From the NCBI RefSeq assembly GCF_004784465.1, contig NZ_SRRU01000003.1:434001-498000 (forward strand): a DNA stretch of 64,000 bases. The letters run 5' to 3'. The first letter of the stretch is position 1. Each line of letters starts with the position of its first letter. The notes under the pieces were generated by a model. That model was not told the origin of the DNA. It ran no database searches and saw nothing but the letters and a program-made list of their open reading frames with translations. Position numbers and translations under genes: made by a program. Shown here one piece after another: positions 35,007 through 43,573 of the stretch. The stretch is from Streptomyces griseoluteus (GTDB lineage: Bacteria; Actinomycetota; Actinomycetes; Streptomycetales; Streptomycetaceae).

Positions 35007-36557
35007 ATGACTCTCACGCCCCGTAAGGACGGCTCGCGGCGGGGCGGCGGCCGCCGTCGCGCGGTGCCGGCGCTGGCCTGTGTCCTCGGGATCACGGGCG
35101 GCGTCGTCCTCGCGCTGGACCTCTCCGAGGACCAGCCCCGCTCCCCCGCCGCCCTCCCCGGCCACCCCGCCCCCGGACCGGCGGACGTCCCCTCCCCCGG
35201 CGCCCCCGGCATCGGCGACCCCCTCATGCCGCGGGACGGGAACGGCGGCTACACGGTCCGCCGCTACACCCTGGACTTCGACTGGCAGGCGCCGAAAACC
35301 CCTTTCGCCGCAGCCACCACGATCAGGGCCACCGCCACCCAGGCCCTCTCCCGCTTCGACCTCGACTTCGCGGGCAACACCCTGCGCGGCGTCACCGTCG
35401 ACGGCGCGTCCGCGAAGACGGCGCGCCAGGGCGACGAACTGGTCGTCACCCCGGCGAAGCCGCTCACGCGGGGCCGCGCCTTCACCGTGAAGGTCACCTA
35501 CACCGCCGACCCCACCCAGCGGCGCCACCGCACCGACGCGATCCAGGACTACGGCTGGGTGCCGACGGCGGACGGCACCGTGCTGTCCCCGCAGCCCAAC
35601 GGCGCCCGGATGATCTTCCCGGCGGACGACCACCCGAGCCTGCGCGCGCCGTTCACCTTCCACATCACCACCCCGCCAGGCCTGACGGCGGTGGCCAACG
35701 GACGGCTCGTCACCCGCGCCCCGCAGCGCGACGGCCGGGTCCGCTGGACGTACGACTCGGAGCATCCGGTCGCCCCCCAGTTGGTCCAGTTGGCCATCGG
35801 CAAGTTCGACGTGGTCGACGGCACCGGCCCGCACGGGCTCCCGCTGCGCGACGTGGTCCCGGCGGGGCTGGTGGCGGAGACGAAGGCGTACCGGGCGCTG
35901 ACCCCGGACCACCTCGCGTGGCTGGAGCAGCGGCTCGGCCCGTACCCCTTCCGGCGCTACGGCGTGCTGGTGGGCGACACCGAGCTGCCGGTGGCGCTGG
36001 AGACGCAGTCCCTCTCGGTGGTGCCGAGCGCGGACCTGCTCGGGGATCAGGTCGCCGCGGAACGCAATCTCGTGCACGAACTGACCCACCACTGGACCGG
36101 TGACAGCGTGGCGATCCGCCGCTGGTCGGACCTGTGGCTGAGTGAGGGTCATGCCCGGTTCTACGAGCTGCTGTACGCCGACTCGCGGGGCGGTCCGAGC
36201 CTGGAGGACATGATGCGTTCGGCCTACGAGCAGCACGACCAGTGGCGGCACGACGACGGCGCCCCCGCCGAGCCGCACGAGGAGGGCCTGTTCCGGCAGA
36301 TGCGGTACGACGGCTCGGCGCTCGTGCTGTACGCCCTGCGGGAGAAGGTCGGCGCGGAGACCTTCGGGCGCGTCGAGCGGGCCTGGGTGACGACGTATCA
36401 GGGGCGGGTGGCCGGGAGCCGGGACTTCGTCAGGCTGGCCTCGAAGGTGGCCGGCGAGGACCTGACGGGCTTTCTGACCCCGTGGCTGTACGGGTCGCAC
36501 ACCCCGCCCATGCCGGGCCGGCCGGGCTGGCGGGTGGACCCGGTGGAGGAGGGGTGA
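35007..36557 (+). CDS. Secreted or membrane-anchored M1-family metallopeptidase
   Basis: This 516-aa protein has a basic N-terminus and hydrophobic helix (PALACVLGITGGVVLAL), then a Pro-rich linker, so it is exported. The zinc site is HELTHHWTGD with the third ligand Glu in WLSEGHARF exactly 18 residues later, as in M1 aminopeptidases. The exopeptidase loop usually reading GAMEN is replaced by ALETQSL, so substrate range may differ. It starts 35 bases after the dipeptidase gene, on the same strand. Confidence 0.88.
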   Translation: MTLTPRKDGSRRGGGRRRAVPALACVLGITGGVVLALDLSEDQPRSPAALPGHPAPGPADVPSPGAPGIGDPLMPRDGNGGYTVRRYTLDFDWQAPKTPFAAATTIRATATQALSRFDLDFAGNTLRGVTVDGASAKTARQGDELVVTPAKPLTRGRAFTVKVTYTADPTQRRHRTDAIQDYGWVPTADGTVLSPQPNGARMIFPADDHPSLRAPFTFHITTPPGLTAVANGRLVTRAPQRDGRVRWTYDSEHPVAPQLVQLAIGKFDVVDGTGPHGLPLRDVVPAGLVAETKAYRALTPDHLAWLEQRLGPYPFRRYGVLVGDTELPVALETQSLSVVPSADLLGDQVAAERNLVHELTHHWTGDSVAIRRWSDLWLSEGHARFYELLYADSRGGPSLEDMMRSAYEQHDQWRHDDGAPAEPHEEGLFRQMRYDGSALVLYALREKVGAETFGRVERAWVTTYQGRVAGSRDFVRLASKVAGEDLTGFLTPWLYGSHTPPMPGRPGWRVDPVEEG

Positions 36558-36567
36558 AGGGCTGCCC

Positions 36568-36602
36568 CCACCCGGCGGGGTCGGCTGCCGCCGACCGGGT
36601 GG
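36568..36602 (+). terminator. Terminator-like hairpin after M1 peptidase
   Basis: CCACCCGG (36568-36575) pairs with CCGGGTGG (36595-36602), and TCGG/CCGA extends the stem inside with a bulge. It lies 11 bases after the stop. Confidence 0.55.
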
Positions 36603-36754
36603 CCTGAGCGCGGGGGCTCGTCCACGCCAGTGACGCTCGGCGCGACGCGGCGCGCGAGGCAAGGAAACGTGAGCGGGGTGACATGCGGGGCGCGCCCTGG
36701 TTCGCGCCCTGGCCGCATGTTCCGGCCACGCCGAACCTCGTTGGAGCCACCCGT

Positions 36755-38728
36755 ATGAGAAAGCGCGTTGCCCCCCGCCTGTCCAGTGCCGTGCGCGGGC
36801 ATCGGCGGATCGTCTGCGTGACCGCCGCGTCGGCGGCGCTCCTGGTGCCCCTGCTGATCGACCGCTCGGACGACTCCGGCGGCCCCGACGACCATCGCCT
36901 CCAGGACGACTACACCGCCGCGGCGGAGGAGTTCCACGTCCCCCGCAGCGTCCTGATGGGGGTGTCCTACCTCCAGTCCCGGTGGGACTCCCACCAGGGC
37001 GCGCCCAGCGTCATCGGCGGCTACGGGCCGATGCACCTGGTGGACTCCGCCGGGCCGCCGGCCGCCACCCCGCCGCACCATGTGACGCCCCACCCGAAGG
37101 TGCGGAAGGCCAGCCCGTCCCCGGCGCAGAACGCCGCCGAGGAGGCCCGGCGCTCCGCCGACCTGCGGCGGGCGGCCGATCTGGTCGGTCTCCCGGTGGA
37201 GCGGCTGCGCACCGACGACGCCGCCAACGTGCGTGGCGGCGCTGCCCTGCTCGCGGCGGCGCAGAAGCAGCTCGGCAAGCCGCTCAGCACCGACCCCGCC
37301 GACTGGTGGGAGGCGGTCTCGCGCTTCCCGGGCTCCAATGACGCGGGCTCGGCGGCGGCCTATGCCAACGATGTCTTCGACATCATCAGGAAGGGCGCGA
37401 ACCGCGTCACGGACGCGGGTCAGCACGTCGTCCTGGCCGCGAGTCCCCGGGTGCGCCCGAAGGCCGGGGCGGCGGGCGCGGCCCGCTCGAAGAACGTGGA
37501 GTGCCCGGCGGAACTGTCGTGTTCCTGGCTGAGCGCGCCGTACGTACGGCTCGACGACGACGCGTACGGCAACCACGACCTGGCCGACCGGCCCGAGGAC
37601 CAGCGGATCGAGTACATCGTCATCCATGACACCGAGGCGCCGCTGGCCTCGATGCTGCTGACCGTCCAGGACCCGACGGAGGCGTCCTGGCACTACTCGA
37701 TCCGGTCCAGCGACGGCAGTGTCACCCAGCACGTCAAGACCAAGGACGCCGCCTGGCACTCGGGCAGCCAGTTCGTGAACGGCCGCTCGATCGGCATCGA
37801 GCACGAGGGCTTCCTGCGGCAGCCTGACGCCTGGTACACGGAGCAGATGTACCGTTCCTCCGCCCGGCTGGTGAAGTACCTGACGAAGAAGTACGATATC
37901 CCGCTGGACCGTCAGCACATCTTCGGCCACGACAACGTGCCGGCGCCGACCGAGGGCGCCATCCCGGACATGCACGACGACCCGGGCCCGTTCTGGGACT
38001 GGCGGCACTACTTCGACCTGCTGGGCGCACCGCTGAAGGCGAAGGCCGGGCCGGACAGCGACACGGTGATGATCCTTCCGGAGTACGCCAAGCACAAGCC
38101 GGTGTTCACCGGGTGCGTGGAGAGCGGCGAGAAGTGCGCGCCGCACGGTTCCAGCGCGGTCCGGCTGCACACCGAGCCGAGCGAGGACTCCGGGCTGATC
38201 CAGGACCCGGGCCGCAAGCCGGACGGCGACGACACCACGGTGGACGTCAACGACCTGGGATCGCGGGTGTCGGCGGGCCAGATGTTCGCGGTGGCCGGGC
38301 GGCAGGGCGACTGGACGGCGATCTGGTTCCAGGGCCACAAGGCGTGGTTCAAGAACCCGAAGAACCAGCCGACCGCCGTGGGCGAGCGGGCCCGGACCGT
38401 CACGCCGAAGGAAGGACTCCACGAGATCCCGGTGTTCGGACGGGCGCTCCCGGAGGAGTCGGCGTACCCGGAGGGGATGGAAGAGCAGCAGGAGACGCCG
38501 CTGCCGTACACGATCGAGGAGGGTCAGCGGTATGTGACGCAGTCCGTCGTGCACGGCACCTACGTCGACCGGTCCTCCTTCGCCGAGACCCCGGCGCCGG
38601 TGGTGAAGGGGCAGGAGGAGTACTACGAGATCCAGCTCGACCACCGGCTCGCCTATGTGCGGGCGAGCGACGTGGACGTGAAGGAGCCTCCGGCGGCCGC
38701 CGGTGCGCCGAAACCGGCCAAGCCGTAG
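36755..38728 (+). CDS. Secreted N-acetylmuramoyl-L-alanine amidase
   Basis: This 657-aa protein starts MRKRVAPRLSS, with an export helix (IVCVTAASAALLVPLLI). The first part (about 55-220) resembles a lysozyme/transglycosylase-like helical domain (VPRSVLMGVSYLQSRWDSH). The amidase_2 domain (about 280-430) has IEYIVIHDTEA, WHYSIRSSDGSV, AAWHSGSQFVNGRSIGIEHEG and HIFGHDNVP, giving the zinc histidines. The C-terminus has SH3-like segments (VRLHTEPSEDSG, GDWTAIWFQGHKAWF). It cleaves peptide from glycan in peptidoglycan. ATG 36755 fits the signal peptide; another ATG at 36683 adds 24 residues. Confidence 0.9.
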   Translation: MRKRVAPRLSSAVRGHRRIVCVTAASAALLVPLLIDRSDDSGGPDDHRLQDDYTAAAEEFHVPRSVLMGVSYLQSRWDSHQGAPSVIGGYGPMHLVDSAGPPAATPPHHVTPHPKVRKASPSPAQNAAEEARRSADLRRAADLVGLPVERLRTDDAANVRGGAALLAAAQKQLGKPLSTDPADWWEAVSRFPGSNDAGSAAAYANDVFDIIRKGANRVTDAGQHVVLAASPRVRPKAGAAGAARSKNVECPAELSCSWLSAPYVRLDDDAYGNHDLADRPEDQRIEYIVIHDTEAPLASMLLTVQDPTEASWHYSIRSSDGSVTQHVKTKDAAWHSGSQFVNGRSIGIEHEGFLRQPDAWYTEQMYRSSARLVKYLTKKYDIPLDRQHIFGHDNVPAPTEGAIPDMHDDPGPFWDWRHYFDLLGAPLKAKAGPDSDTVMILPEYAKHKPVFTGCVESGEKCAPHGSSAVRLHTEPSEDSGLIQDPGRKPDGDDTTVDVNDLGSRVSAGQMFAVAGRQGDWTAIWFQGHKAWFKNPKNQPTAVGERARTVTPKEGLHEIPVFGRALPEESAYPEGMEEQQETPLPYTIEEGQRYVTQSVVHGTYVDRSSFAETPAPVVKGQEEYYEIQLDHRLAYVRASDVDVKEPPAAAGAPKPAKP

Positions 38729-38746
38729 GCCGGGAGCTGACCCACC

Positions 38747-38785
38747 GCGGCCGGGGCCGGACCGCGGAGGTCCGGCCCCGGCCGC
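38747..38785. terminator. Strong terminator after amidase gene
   Basis: A perfect 17-bp inverted repeat (38747-38763 and 38769-38785) with a 5-base loop lies 18 bases after the amidase stop. Confidence 0.87.
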
Positions 38786-38875
38786 TTGCGCGGGTCGTCG
38801 CCGACCGCTGGACTGGCTTCCGGTGAGCGCCCAGACTGGGGGTGCCGGACGCTCCGCTCTTCCTGGACGGTGATC

Positions 38876-39238
38876 GTGGAAACGCAAGAGAGTCAGCGCG
38901 TCGAGTTCACGCCCGAGGCGGCCGCACTGGTGCGGAGGCTGCGCGAGCGGCACGGTCCGCTGATGTTCCACCAGTCGGGCGGCTGCTGCGACGGCAGCGC
39001 CCCCATGTGCTACCCCGAGGGCGAGTTCCGCACCGGCGCCTCCGACGTCCTCCTCGCCGAACTGGTCCTGGACGGCGTCCCGGAACCGGTGGGCTTCTGG
39101 ATGTCCAAGTCCCAGCACGACCTCTGGAGCCACACCCGCCTCATCGTCGACGTCGTCCCCGGCCGCGGAGGCGGCTTCTCGCTGGAAGCCCCCGAAGGCG
39201 TCCGCTTCCTGATCCGCTCGCGCGTGATCGGCAGCTGA
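38876..39238 (+). CDS. DUF779 family protein
   Basis: This 120-aa protein starts VETQESQRVEFTPEAAALVRR. The conserved Cys-rich segment FHQSGGCCDGSAPMCYP and FWMSKSQHDLW identify DUF779, a small family often encoded next to NAD aldehyde dehydrogenases. Here no such gene is adjacent; the nearest is at 45658. The cysteines may bind a metal. An in-frame GTG at 38870 is also possible. Confidence 0.85.
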   Translation: METQESQRVEFTPEAAALVRRLRERHGPLMFHQSGGCCDGSAPMCYPEGEFRTGASDVLLAELVLDGVPEPVGFWMSKSQHDLWSHTRLIVDVVPGRGGGFSLEAPEGVRFLIRSRVIGS

Positions 39239-39248
39239 CGGTCGCGCC

Positions 39249-39443
39249 TCACGGCCGTAGTCCGCTCACCAGGTCCGCGGTCGCCGTGAGGCCGCTGCTG
39301 ATGGTGGGGGCCATGCTGGTGCTGGCCAGGTAGAAGCCGAGCAGCATGCAGACCAGGGCGTGGGAGATCTTCAGCGCGCCGTTGCGCATGAAGACCACCG
39401 CCAGGATCAGGAGCAGCAGCACCACTGAGATGGAAACAGCCAT
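39249..39443 (-). CDS. Small two-helix membrane protein
   Basis: This 64-aa protein starts MAVSISVVLLLLILAVVFM and has a second hydrophobic part ISHALVCMLLGFYLAST. The last third is polar (SSGLTATADLVSG). The ribosome site GGAGGAGG precedes ATG 39443, deciding the start over the longer frame. It resembles a conserved small streptomycete membrane protein that I remember, of unknown function. It is convergent with the DUF779 gene, with only 10 bases between. Confidence 0.75.
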   Translation of the reverse strand: MAVSISVVLLLLILAVVFMRNGALKISHALVCMLLGFYLASTSMAPTISSGLTATADLVSGLRP

Positions 39444-39544
39444 CGGAACCTCCTCCGCCACGCCCGGTGTGCGGCGTTCGGCCGCAAGTGTGGCGTAGCG
39501 GAGGGTTGTTCCGGGGCGCTGACGTGTCCCCCGTAAGGGTGGTG

Positions 39545-40636
39545 TCAGGGGGCTTGGAGGTCCGCCAGGCCGGCGAGGGCCGCGCGGTGGGCGCCCGCGC
39601 TGCCGTACGCGAGGGAGTCGGCCTTGGCCCGCTTGAGGTACAGGTGGACGGGGTGTTCCCAGGTCATGCCGAGTCCGCCGTGGAGCTGCAGCGCCTCCTC
39701 GGTGGCGCGGACGGCGACGGGAGAGGCGTAGGACTGCGCGACGGCGGCGGTGAGGTCGGTGTCGTGGCCGGTGGTGAGCGCGTCGGCCGCGGCGCGGGCG
39801 GCCGCGCGGAGGTTGACCACCTCCAGCCAGAGCTGGGCGAGCCGGTGCTTGAGCGCCTGGAATCCGCCGACCGGCCGGTTGAACTGCTTGCGCTCCTTCA
39901 GGTAGCGCACGGTTTCGGTCAACGCCCAGTCTGCCACGCCCAGTTGCTCGGAGGCCAGCAGTCCGGCACCGGCCCGCAGCGCACGCCGTACGGCGGGTTC
40001 GGCGGGGCCCAGGCGGCGGCCGGGGGCGCCGTCGAGGGTGACGGTGGCGAGCGGGCGGGTGAGGTCGAGCGGGATCTGCGGGGTGCGGGTGACCGCGTCG
40101 GCGGCGACCGCGTAGAGATCGCCGTCGTCGGCCGGGACGAGCAGTACGTCGGCCGCGACCGCGTCCGCCACGGAGGTCAGCTCGCCGTGCAGTACGCCGT
40201 TCTCGACTCGGGCGGTGGCGAAGGGGGCGCCGGGCGCGGCGGTCAGGGAGACGGCGAGCGCGCCCACCGTGCGGCCGGAGGCGAGTCGCTCCAGCAGCTC
40301 GGCGTCGTCACAGGCGAGCAGTGCCTCGGTGGCGACCACGGCGCTGGTGAGGTACGGCACCGGCGCCACGGCCCGCCCCAACTCCTCCAGCACGACGGCG
40401 ACTTCGCGGTGGGTGGCGCCCTGACCGCCCCGCGCCTCGGGGATCAGCAGCCCCGCCAGGCCCATGCCTTCGGTGAGCTGCTTCCACAGGGCGGGGTCGT
40501 GCGGGGTGTCCGACTCGGTGCGGGCGATCACCGCGGCGGGCCCGCAGTGATCGGTGAGCAGGTCGCGGACGGCGGCGCGCAGCGCCTCCTCCTCCTCGGA
40601 GTAGAGGAGGTCGGGCTCGGCGTTCGGCGTGCTCAT
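39545..40636 (-). CDS. Acyl-CoA dehydrogenase, FadE-like (short subunit)
   Basis: This 363-aa protein is an acyl-CoA dehydrogenase: the N-terminal helical domain has LIPEARGGQGATHREVAVVLEELG; the C-terminal domain has LKERKQFNRPVGGFQALKH and ALQLHGGLGMTWEHPVHLYLKR. The catalytic-base glutamate region is degenerate and the beta domain is shortened. Such subunits commonly pair with another dehydrogenase to form heterotetramers acting on steroid or branched CoA esters. The upstream gene is exactly such a partner, joined by an ATGA overlap. Confidence 0.88.
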   Translation of the reverse strand: MSTPNAEPDLLYSEEEEALRAAVRDLLTDHCGPAAVIARTESDTPHDPALWKQLTEGMGLAGLLIPEARGGQGATHREVAVVLEELGRAVAPVPYLTSAVVATEALLACDDAELLERLASGRTVGALAVSLTAAPGAPFATARVENGVLHGELTSVADAVAADVLLVPADDGDLYAVAADAVTRTPQIPLDLTRPLATVTLDGAPGRRLGPAEPAVRRALRAGAGLLASEQLGVADWALTETVRYLKERKQFNRPVGGFQALKHRLAQLWLEVVNLRAAARAAADALTTGHDTDLTAAVAQSYASPVAVRATEEALQLHGGLGMTWEHPVHLYLKRAKADSLAYGSAGAHRAALAGLADLQAP

Positions 40637-41814
40637 CGGGCCAGGTCCTTCCAGGGGACGTCCTTGTCGGTGCGCGGTTCGGCGGGCAGGCCGAGGACGC
40701 GCTCGGCGACGATGTTCAGCAGGACCTCGCTGGTCCCGCCCTCGATGCTGTTGCCCTTGGAGCGCAGATAGCGGTACCCGGCGTCGCGCCCGGTGAAGTC
40801 GACCAGCTCGGGACGGCGCATGGTCCAGTCGTCGTACAGCAGCCCCTCCTCGCCCCGGAGTTCGACCTCCAGGCCGCTGATCTCCTGGTTGAGGCGGGCG
40901 AAGGCGAGCTTCATGCCGGAGCCCTCGTAGCCGGGCTGGCCGGCGTTGAGCTGCTGGCGCAGCCGTTCGGCGGTGAGGCGGGACACCTCGGCCTCGACCC
41001 AGAGCTTCAGCAGCCGCTGGTGCAGGTCGTGGGTGCGCAAGTAGGGGCGCTCGCGCCAGGTCTTGGCGACCGGGCCGATCATGCCGCCCTCGCGGGGCAG
41101 CCGCATGCCGCCGATGGAGACGCGTTCGTTCATCAGCGTGGTCTGGGCGACCCGCCAGCCGTCGCCGGCCTCGCCGAGGCGGTGGCGGTCGGGGATGCGG
41201 ACGCCGGTGAGGAAGACCTCGTTGAACTCGGCCTCGCCGGTGATCTGGCGCAGCGGCCGGACCTCCACGCCGGGGTCGGTCATGTCGCAGATGAAGTAGG
41301 TGATGCCCGCGTGCTTGGGCGCGTCCGGGTCGGTGCGGGCGATGAGGATGGCCCAGCGGGCCAGATGGGCGCTGGAGGTCCACACCTTCTGCCCGTCGAC
41401 CACCCAGTCCTCGCCGTCCCGCACGGCACGGGTGCCGAGCGCGGCCAGGTCGGACCCGGCGCCGGGCTCGCTGAACAACTGGCACCACACCTCCTCGCCG
41501 GTCCACAGCGGGCGCAGGAAGCGGGCCTTCTGCTCGTCGGTGCCGTAGCGCAGCACGGTCGGCGCGGCCATGCCGAGGCCGATGCCGATGCGGCGCGGGT
41601 CGTTGTCGGGGGCGCCGGCCGCGGCCAGCTCCTCGTCCACGACGGCCTGGAGGGAGCGCGGGGCACCGAGTCCGCCGAGGCCCTCCGGGTAGTGGACCCA
41701 GGCGAGCCCGGCGTCGAAGCGGGCCCGGAGGAAGTCGAGGCGGTCGGTGGTGGCGGGCGGGTACGCGGCCAGCAACTCGGCTGTGCGGCGGCGCAGTTCA
41801 CCGGCGTCGATCAT
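40633..41814 (-). CDS. Acyl-CoA dehydrogenase, FadE-like (partner subunit)
   Basis: This 393-aa protein has the FAD-binding beta domain with CQLFSEPGAGSDLAALGTRA and WTSSAHLARWAILIAR, and a C-terminal domain with GSGMKLAFARLNQEI and SIEGGTSEVLLNIVAERVLG. It is coupled at both ends by ATGA overlaps to the other dehydrogenase and to the quinone oxidoreductase. Together they probably oxidise one CoA thioester and pass electrons onward. Substrate unknown. Confidence 0.92.
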   Translation of the reverse strand: MIDAGELRRRTAELLAAYPPATTDRLDFLRARFDAGLAWVHYPEGLGGLGAPRSLQAVVDEELAAAGAPDNDPRRIGIGLGMAAPTVLRYGTDEQKARFLRPLWTGEEVWCQLFSEPGAGSDLAALGTRAVRDGEDWVVDGQKVWTSSAHLARWAILIARTDPDAPKHAGITYFICDMTDPGVEVRPLRQITGEAEFNEVFLTGVRIPDRHRLGEAGDGWRVAQTTLMNERVSIGGMRLPREGGMIGPVAKTWRERPYLRTHDLHQRLLKLWVEAEVSRLTAERLRQQLNAGQPGYEGSGMKLAFARLNQEISGLEVELRGEEGLLYDDWTMRRPELVDFTGRDAGYRYLRSKGNSIEGGTSEVLLNIVAERVLGLPAEPRTDKDVPWKDLAR

Positions 41815-42782
41815 GCGGTGGCTCCGTTCTGCGGCAGGACGGCGATCCGGCCGGTGGTCACGCCGTCGGCGACCCGCTGCACGGCGTCGGCCGCCCCGGC
41901 GAGCGGTACGCGCTCGCTGACCAGCGGCTTGATCGCGCCGCGCGCGGCCAGCTCGGTCAGCTCCTCGTGGCAGCGCAGCACCAGCTTGGGGTTCTTGGTG
42001 TTGTACAGGCCCCAGTGCAGGCCCAGGATCGAGTAGTTCTTCACCAGGGCGTGGTTGAGCGCGGGGCTCGGGATGGAACCGCTGGCGAAGCCGACGACCA
42101 CGATCCGGCCCTCGAAGGCGACGAGCTTGGCGGACTGCGCGTACGCCTCTCCGCCGACGGGGTCGTAGATCACGTCGGCGCCCTTGCCGCCGGTGGCCTC
42201 CTTCACGGCGGCGACCACGTCCTCGGCGCGGCGGTCCACGACCACGTCGCAGCCCAGGTCGCGGGCGACGGCGGCCTTGTCGGCGCCGCCGACGACACCG
42301 ATGACCCGCGCCCCGGCGGCCTTGCCGAGCTGGACGGCGGCGCTGCCGACACCGCCCGCGGCGGCGTGCACCAGCAGGGTCTCCCCCGCCTCCAGGTACG
42401 CACGCCGGTGCAGGCCGAACCAGCCGGTCTGGTAGCCGATGTGCAGCGCGGCCGCCTCGGCGTCGTCCAGGGCCTCGGGCGCGGGCAGCAGCGCCCGGGC
42501 GTCGGCGAGCGCGTACTCGGCGAAACCGCCGTACGGCAGCGCCGGGTTGGCGATGACGCGGCGGCCGTCCTCGGTCTCGCCGCAGATCTCCACGCCCGGT
42601 GTGAAGGGCAGCGGGGGCCGGATCTGGTACTGGCCCCGGCAGAGCAGGGCGTCCGGGAAGTTGACGTTGGCGGCACGCACGCGCAGCAGCACCTGGCCCT
42701 CGCCGGGCGTGGGGCGCTCCACCTCCGCCAGGCGCATCACCTCGCGCGGCTCGCCGTTCTCGTGCACTTGCCATGCCTGCAT
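41811..42782 (-). CDS. Zinc-independent quinone oxidoreductase (MDR family)
   Basis: This 323-aa medium-chain dehydrogenase/reductase has RVRAANVNFPDALLCRGQY, the NADPH motif AAAGGVGSAAVQLGKAAGA and DVIYDPVGGEAY. It lacks the catalytic and structural zinc cysteines of alcohol dehydrogenases, so NADPH:quinone reductase or enoyl reductase activity is likely. It is the first gene of the three-gene unit with the two acyl-CoA dehydrogenases. A palindrome and a -10-like TAGTAT lie just upstream. Confidence 0.9.
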   Translation of the reverse strand: MQAWQVHENGEPREVMRLAEVERPTPGEGQVLLRVRAANVNFPDALLCRGQYQIRPPLPFTPGVEICGETEDGRRVIANPALPYGGFAEYALADARALLPAPEALDDAEAAALHIGYQTGWFGLHRRAYLEAGETLLVHAAAGGVGSAAVQLGKAAGARVIGVVGGADKAAVARDLGCDVVVDRRAEDVVAAVKEATGGKGADVIYDPVGGEAYAQSAKLVAFEGRIVVVGFASGSIPSPALNHALVKNYSILGLHWGLYNTKNPKLVLRCHEELTELAARGAIKPLVSERVPLAGAADAVQRVADGVTTGRIAVLPQNGATA

Positions 42783-42827
42783 GCCGGGCCTCCACGGGAC
42801 TGCGTCGTCTGAACCGGGGTCCTGGGC

Positions 42828-42844
42828 ATACTAAGCGGTCGCTT
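42828..42844 (-). promoter_or_regulatory. Promoter -10 with overlapping palindromic operator
   Basis: AAGCG-GT-CGCTT at 42833-42844 is a perfect 5-base-arm palindrome. It overlaps a minus-strand -10-like TAGTAT (42833-42828) about 46 bases before the oxidoreductase start. The form resembles TetR-type operators of fatty-acid genes. The repressor is not identified. Confidence 0.45.
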
Positions 42845-42880
42845 GCCGATCAGGGAACAGGTGCCGGGGTACGGAAACGC

Positions 42881-43495
42881 TCACCCCTCCCCCGCGGACC
42901 GCCGCCCCGCCCGCGCCCGCAGATGCATCCGCTCCCCCTGCGGCCCGAACAGGCTCAGGAACTCCACCGGCCCGTCCCACGCCGACCCGAACCAGTGCGG
43001 TACGCGGGTGTCGAACTCGGCGGCCTCCCCCGGACCCAGCACCACGTCGTGGTCCCCGAGGACCAGCCGGAGGCGCCCGGAGAGCACGTACAGCCACTCG
43101 TACCCCTCGTGCGTGCGCGGGTCCGGCTGCCGGTCGCGGCGCGGTTCGAGCACCTTGTACGCCTGGAGCCCGCCGGGACGCCGGGTCAGGGGGTAGAAGG
43201 TGCGGCCGTCCCGCTTGACCGGCTCGGCCCGCACGCGGGGGTCACCGACCGGCGGGGCGCCGACCAGCTCGTCCAGCGGCAACCGGTGGGCCTGTGCGAT
43301 GGGCAGCAGCAGTTCCAGGCTGGGGCGGCGCAGGCCGGACTCCAGCCGGGAGAGGGTGCTGACCGAGATGCCGGTCGCCTCCGACAGGGCGGCCAGCGTC
43401 ACGTCCCGTTCCTTGCGGATGCGCCGCAGTCTCGGGCCGACGGCGGCCAGCACCTCGTCGGTGCTCTCCGCGCCCGCGTCGCTCGTCTCACTCAT
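42881..43495 (-). CDS. XRE-family regulator with C-terminal cupin
   Basis: This 204-aa protein has a helix-turn-helix (about 20-75; VTLAALSEATGISVSTLSRL) and a cupin sensor domain (about 110-195; EGYEWLYVLSGRLRLVL, GEAAEFDTRVPHWF). Such regulators sense small molecules such as amines or sugars. ATG 43495 was chosen because a consensus-like promoter sits directly before it and would give a leaderless message. It lies between the dehydrogenase operon and the divergent ligase gene. Confidence 0.9.
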   Translation of the reverse strand: MSETSDAGAESTDEVLAAVGPRLRRIRKERDVTLAALSEATGISVSTLSRLESGLRRPSLELLLPIAQAHRLPLDELVGAPPVGDPRVRAEPVKRDGRTFYPLTRRPGGLQAYKVLEPRRDRQPDPRTHEGYEWLYVLSGRLRLVLGDHDVVLGPGEAAEFDTRVPHWFGSAWDGPVEFLSLFGPQGERMHLRARAGRRSAGEG

Positions 43496-43501
43496 GCCTG
43501 C

Positions 43502-43530
43502 ATTGCAGATTCGGCAAGGCGGTTTGTCAA
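43502..43530 (-). promoter_or_regulatory. Promoter for XRE-cupin gene, probably leaderless
   Basis: On the minus strand TTGACA (43530-43525), 17 bases, then TGCAAT (43507-43502). The -35 is perfect consensus and the -10 matches four of six. A start site 7 bases downstream falls on the ATG at 43495, so the mRNA would have no leader. Confidence 0.65.
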
Positions 43531-43573
43531 TCCGGCAGGTGTGAGCGGGGCCTTCGCAGAGCACCAATGCTGC

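Noticed and set aside
36398..39133. 911-codon open frame on the minus strand, opposite the amidase and M1 peptidase genes
   Set aside because: It is a GC-rich shadow frame: its amino-acid make-up is His/Arg/Gly/Val-biased with no domain motifs, while the plus-strand genes have clear catalytic motifs.
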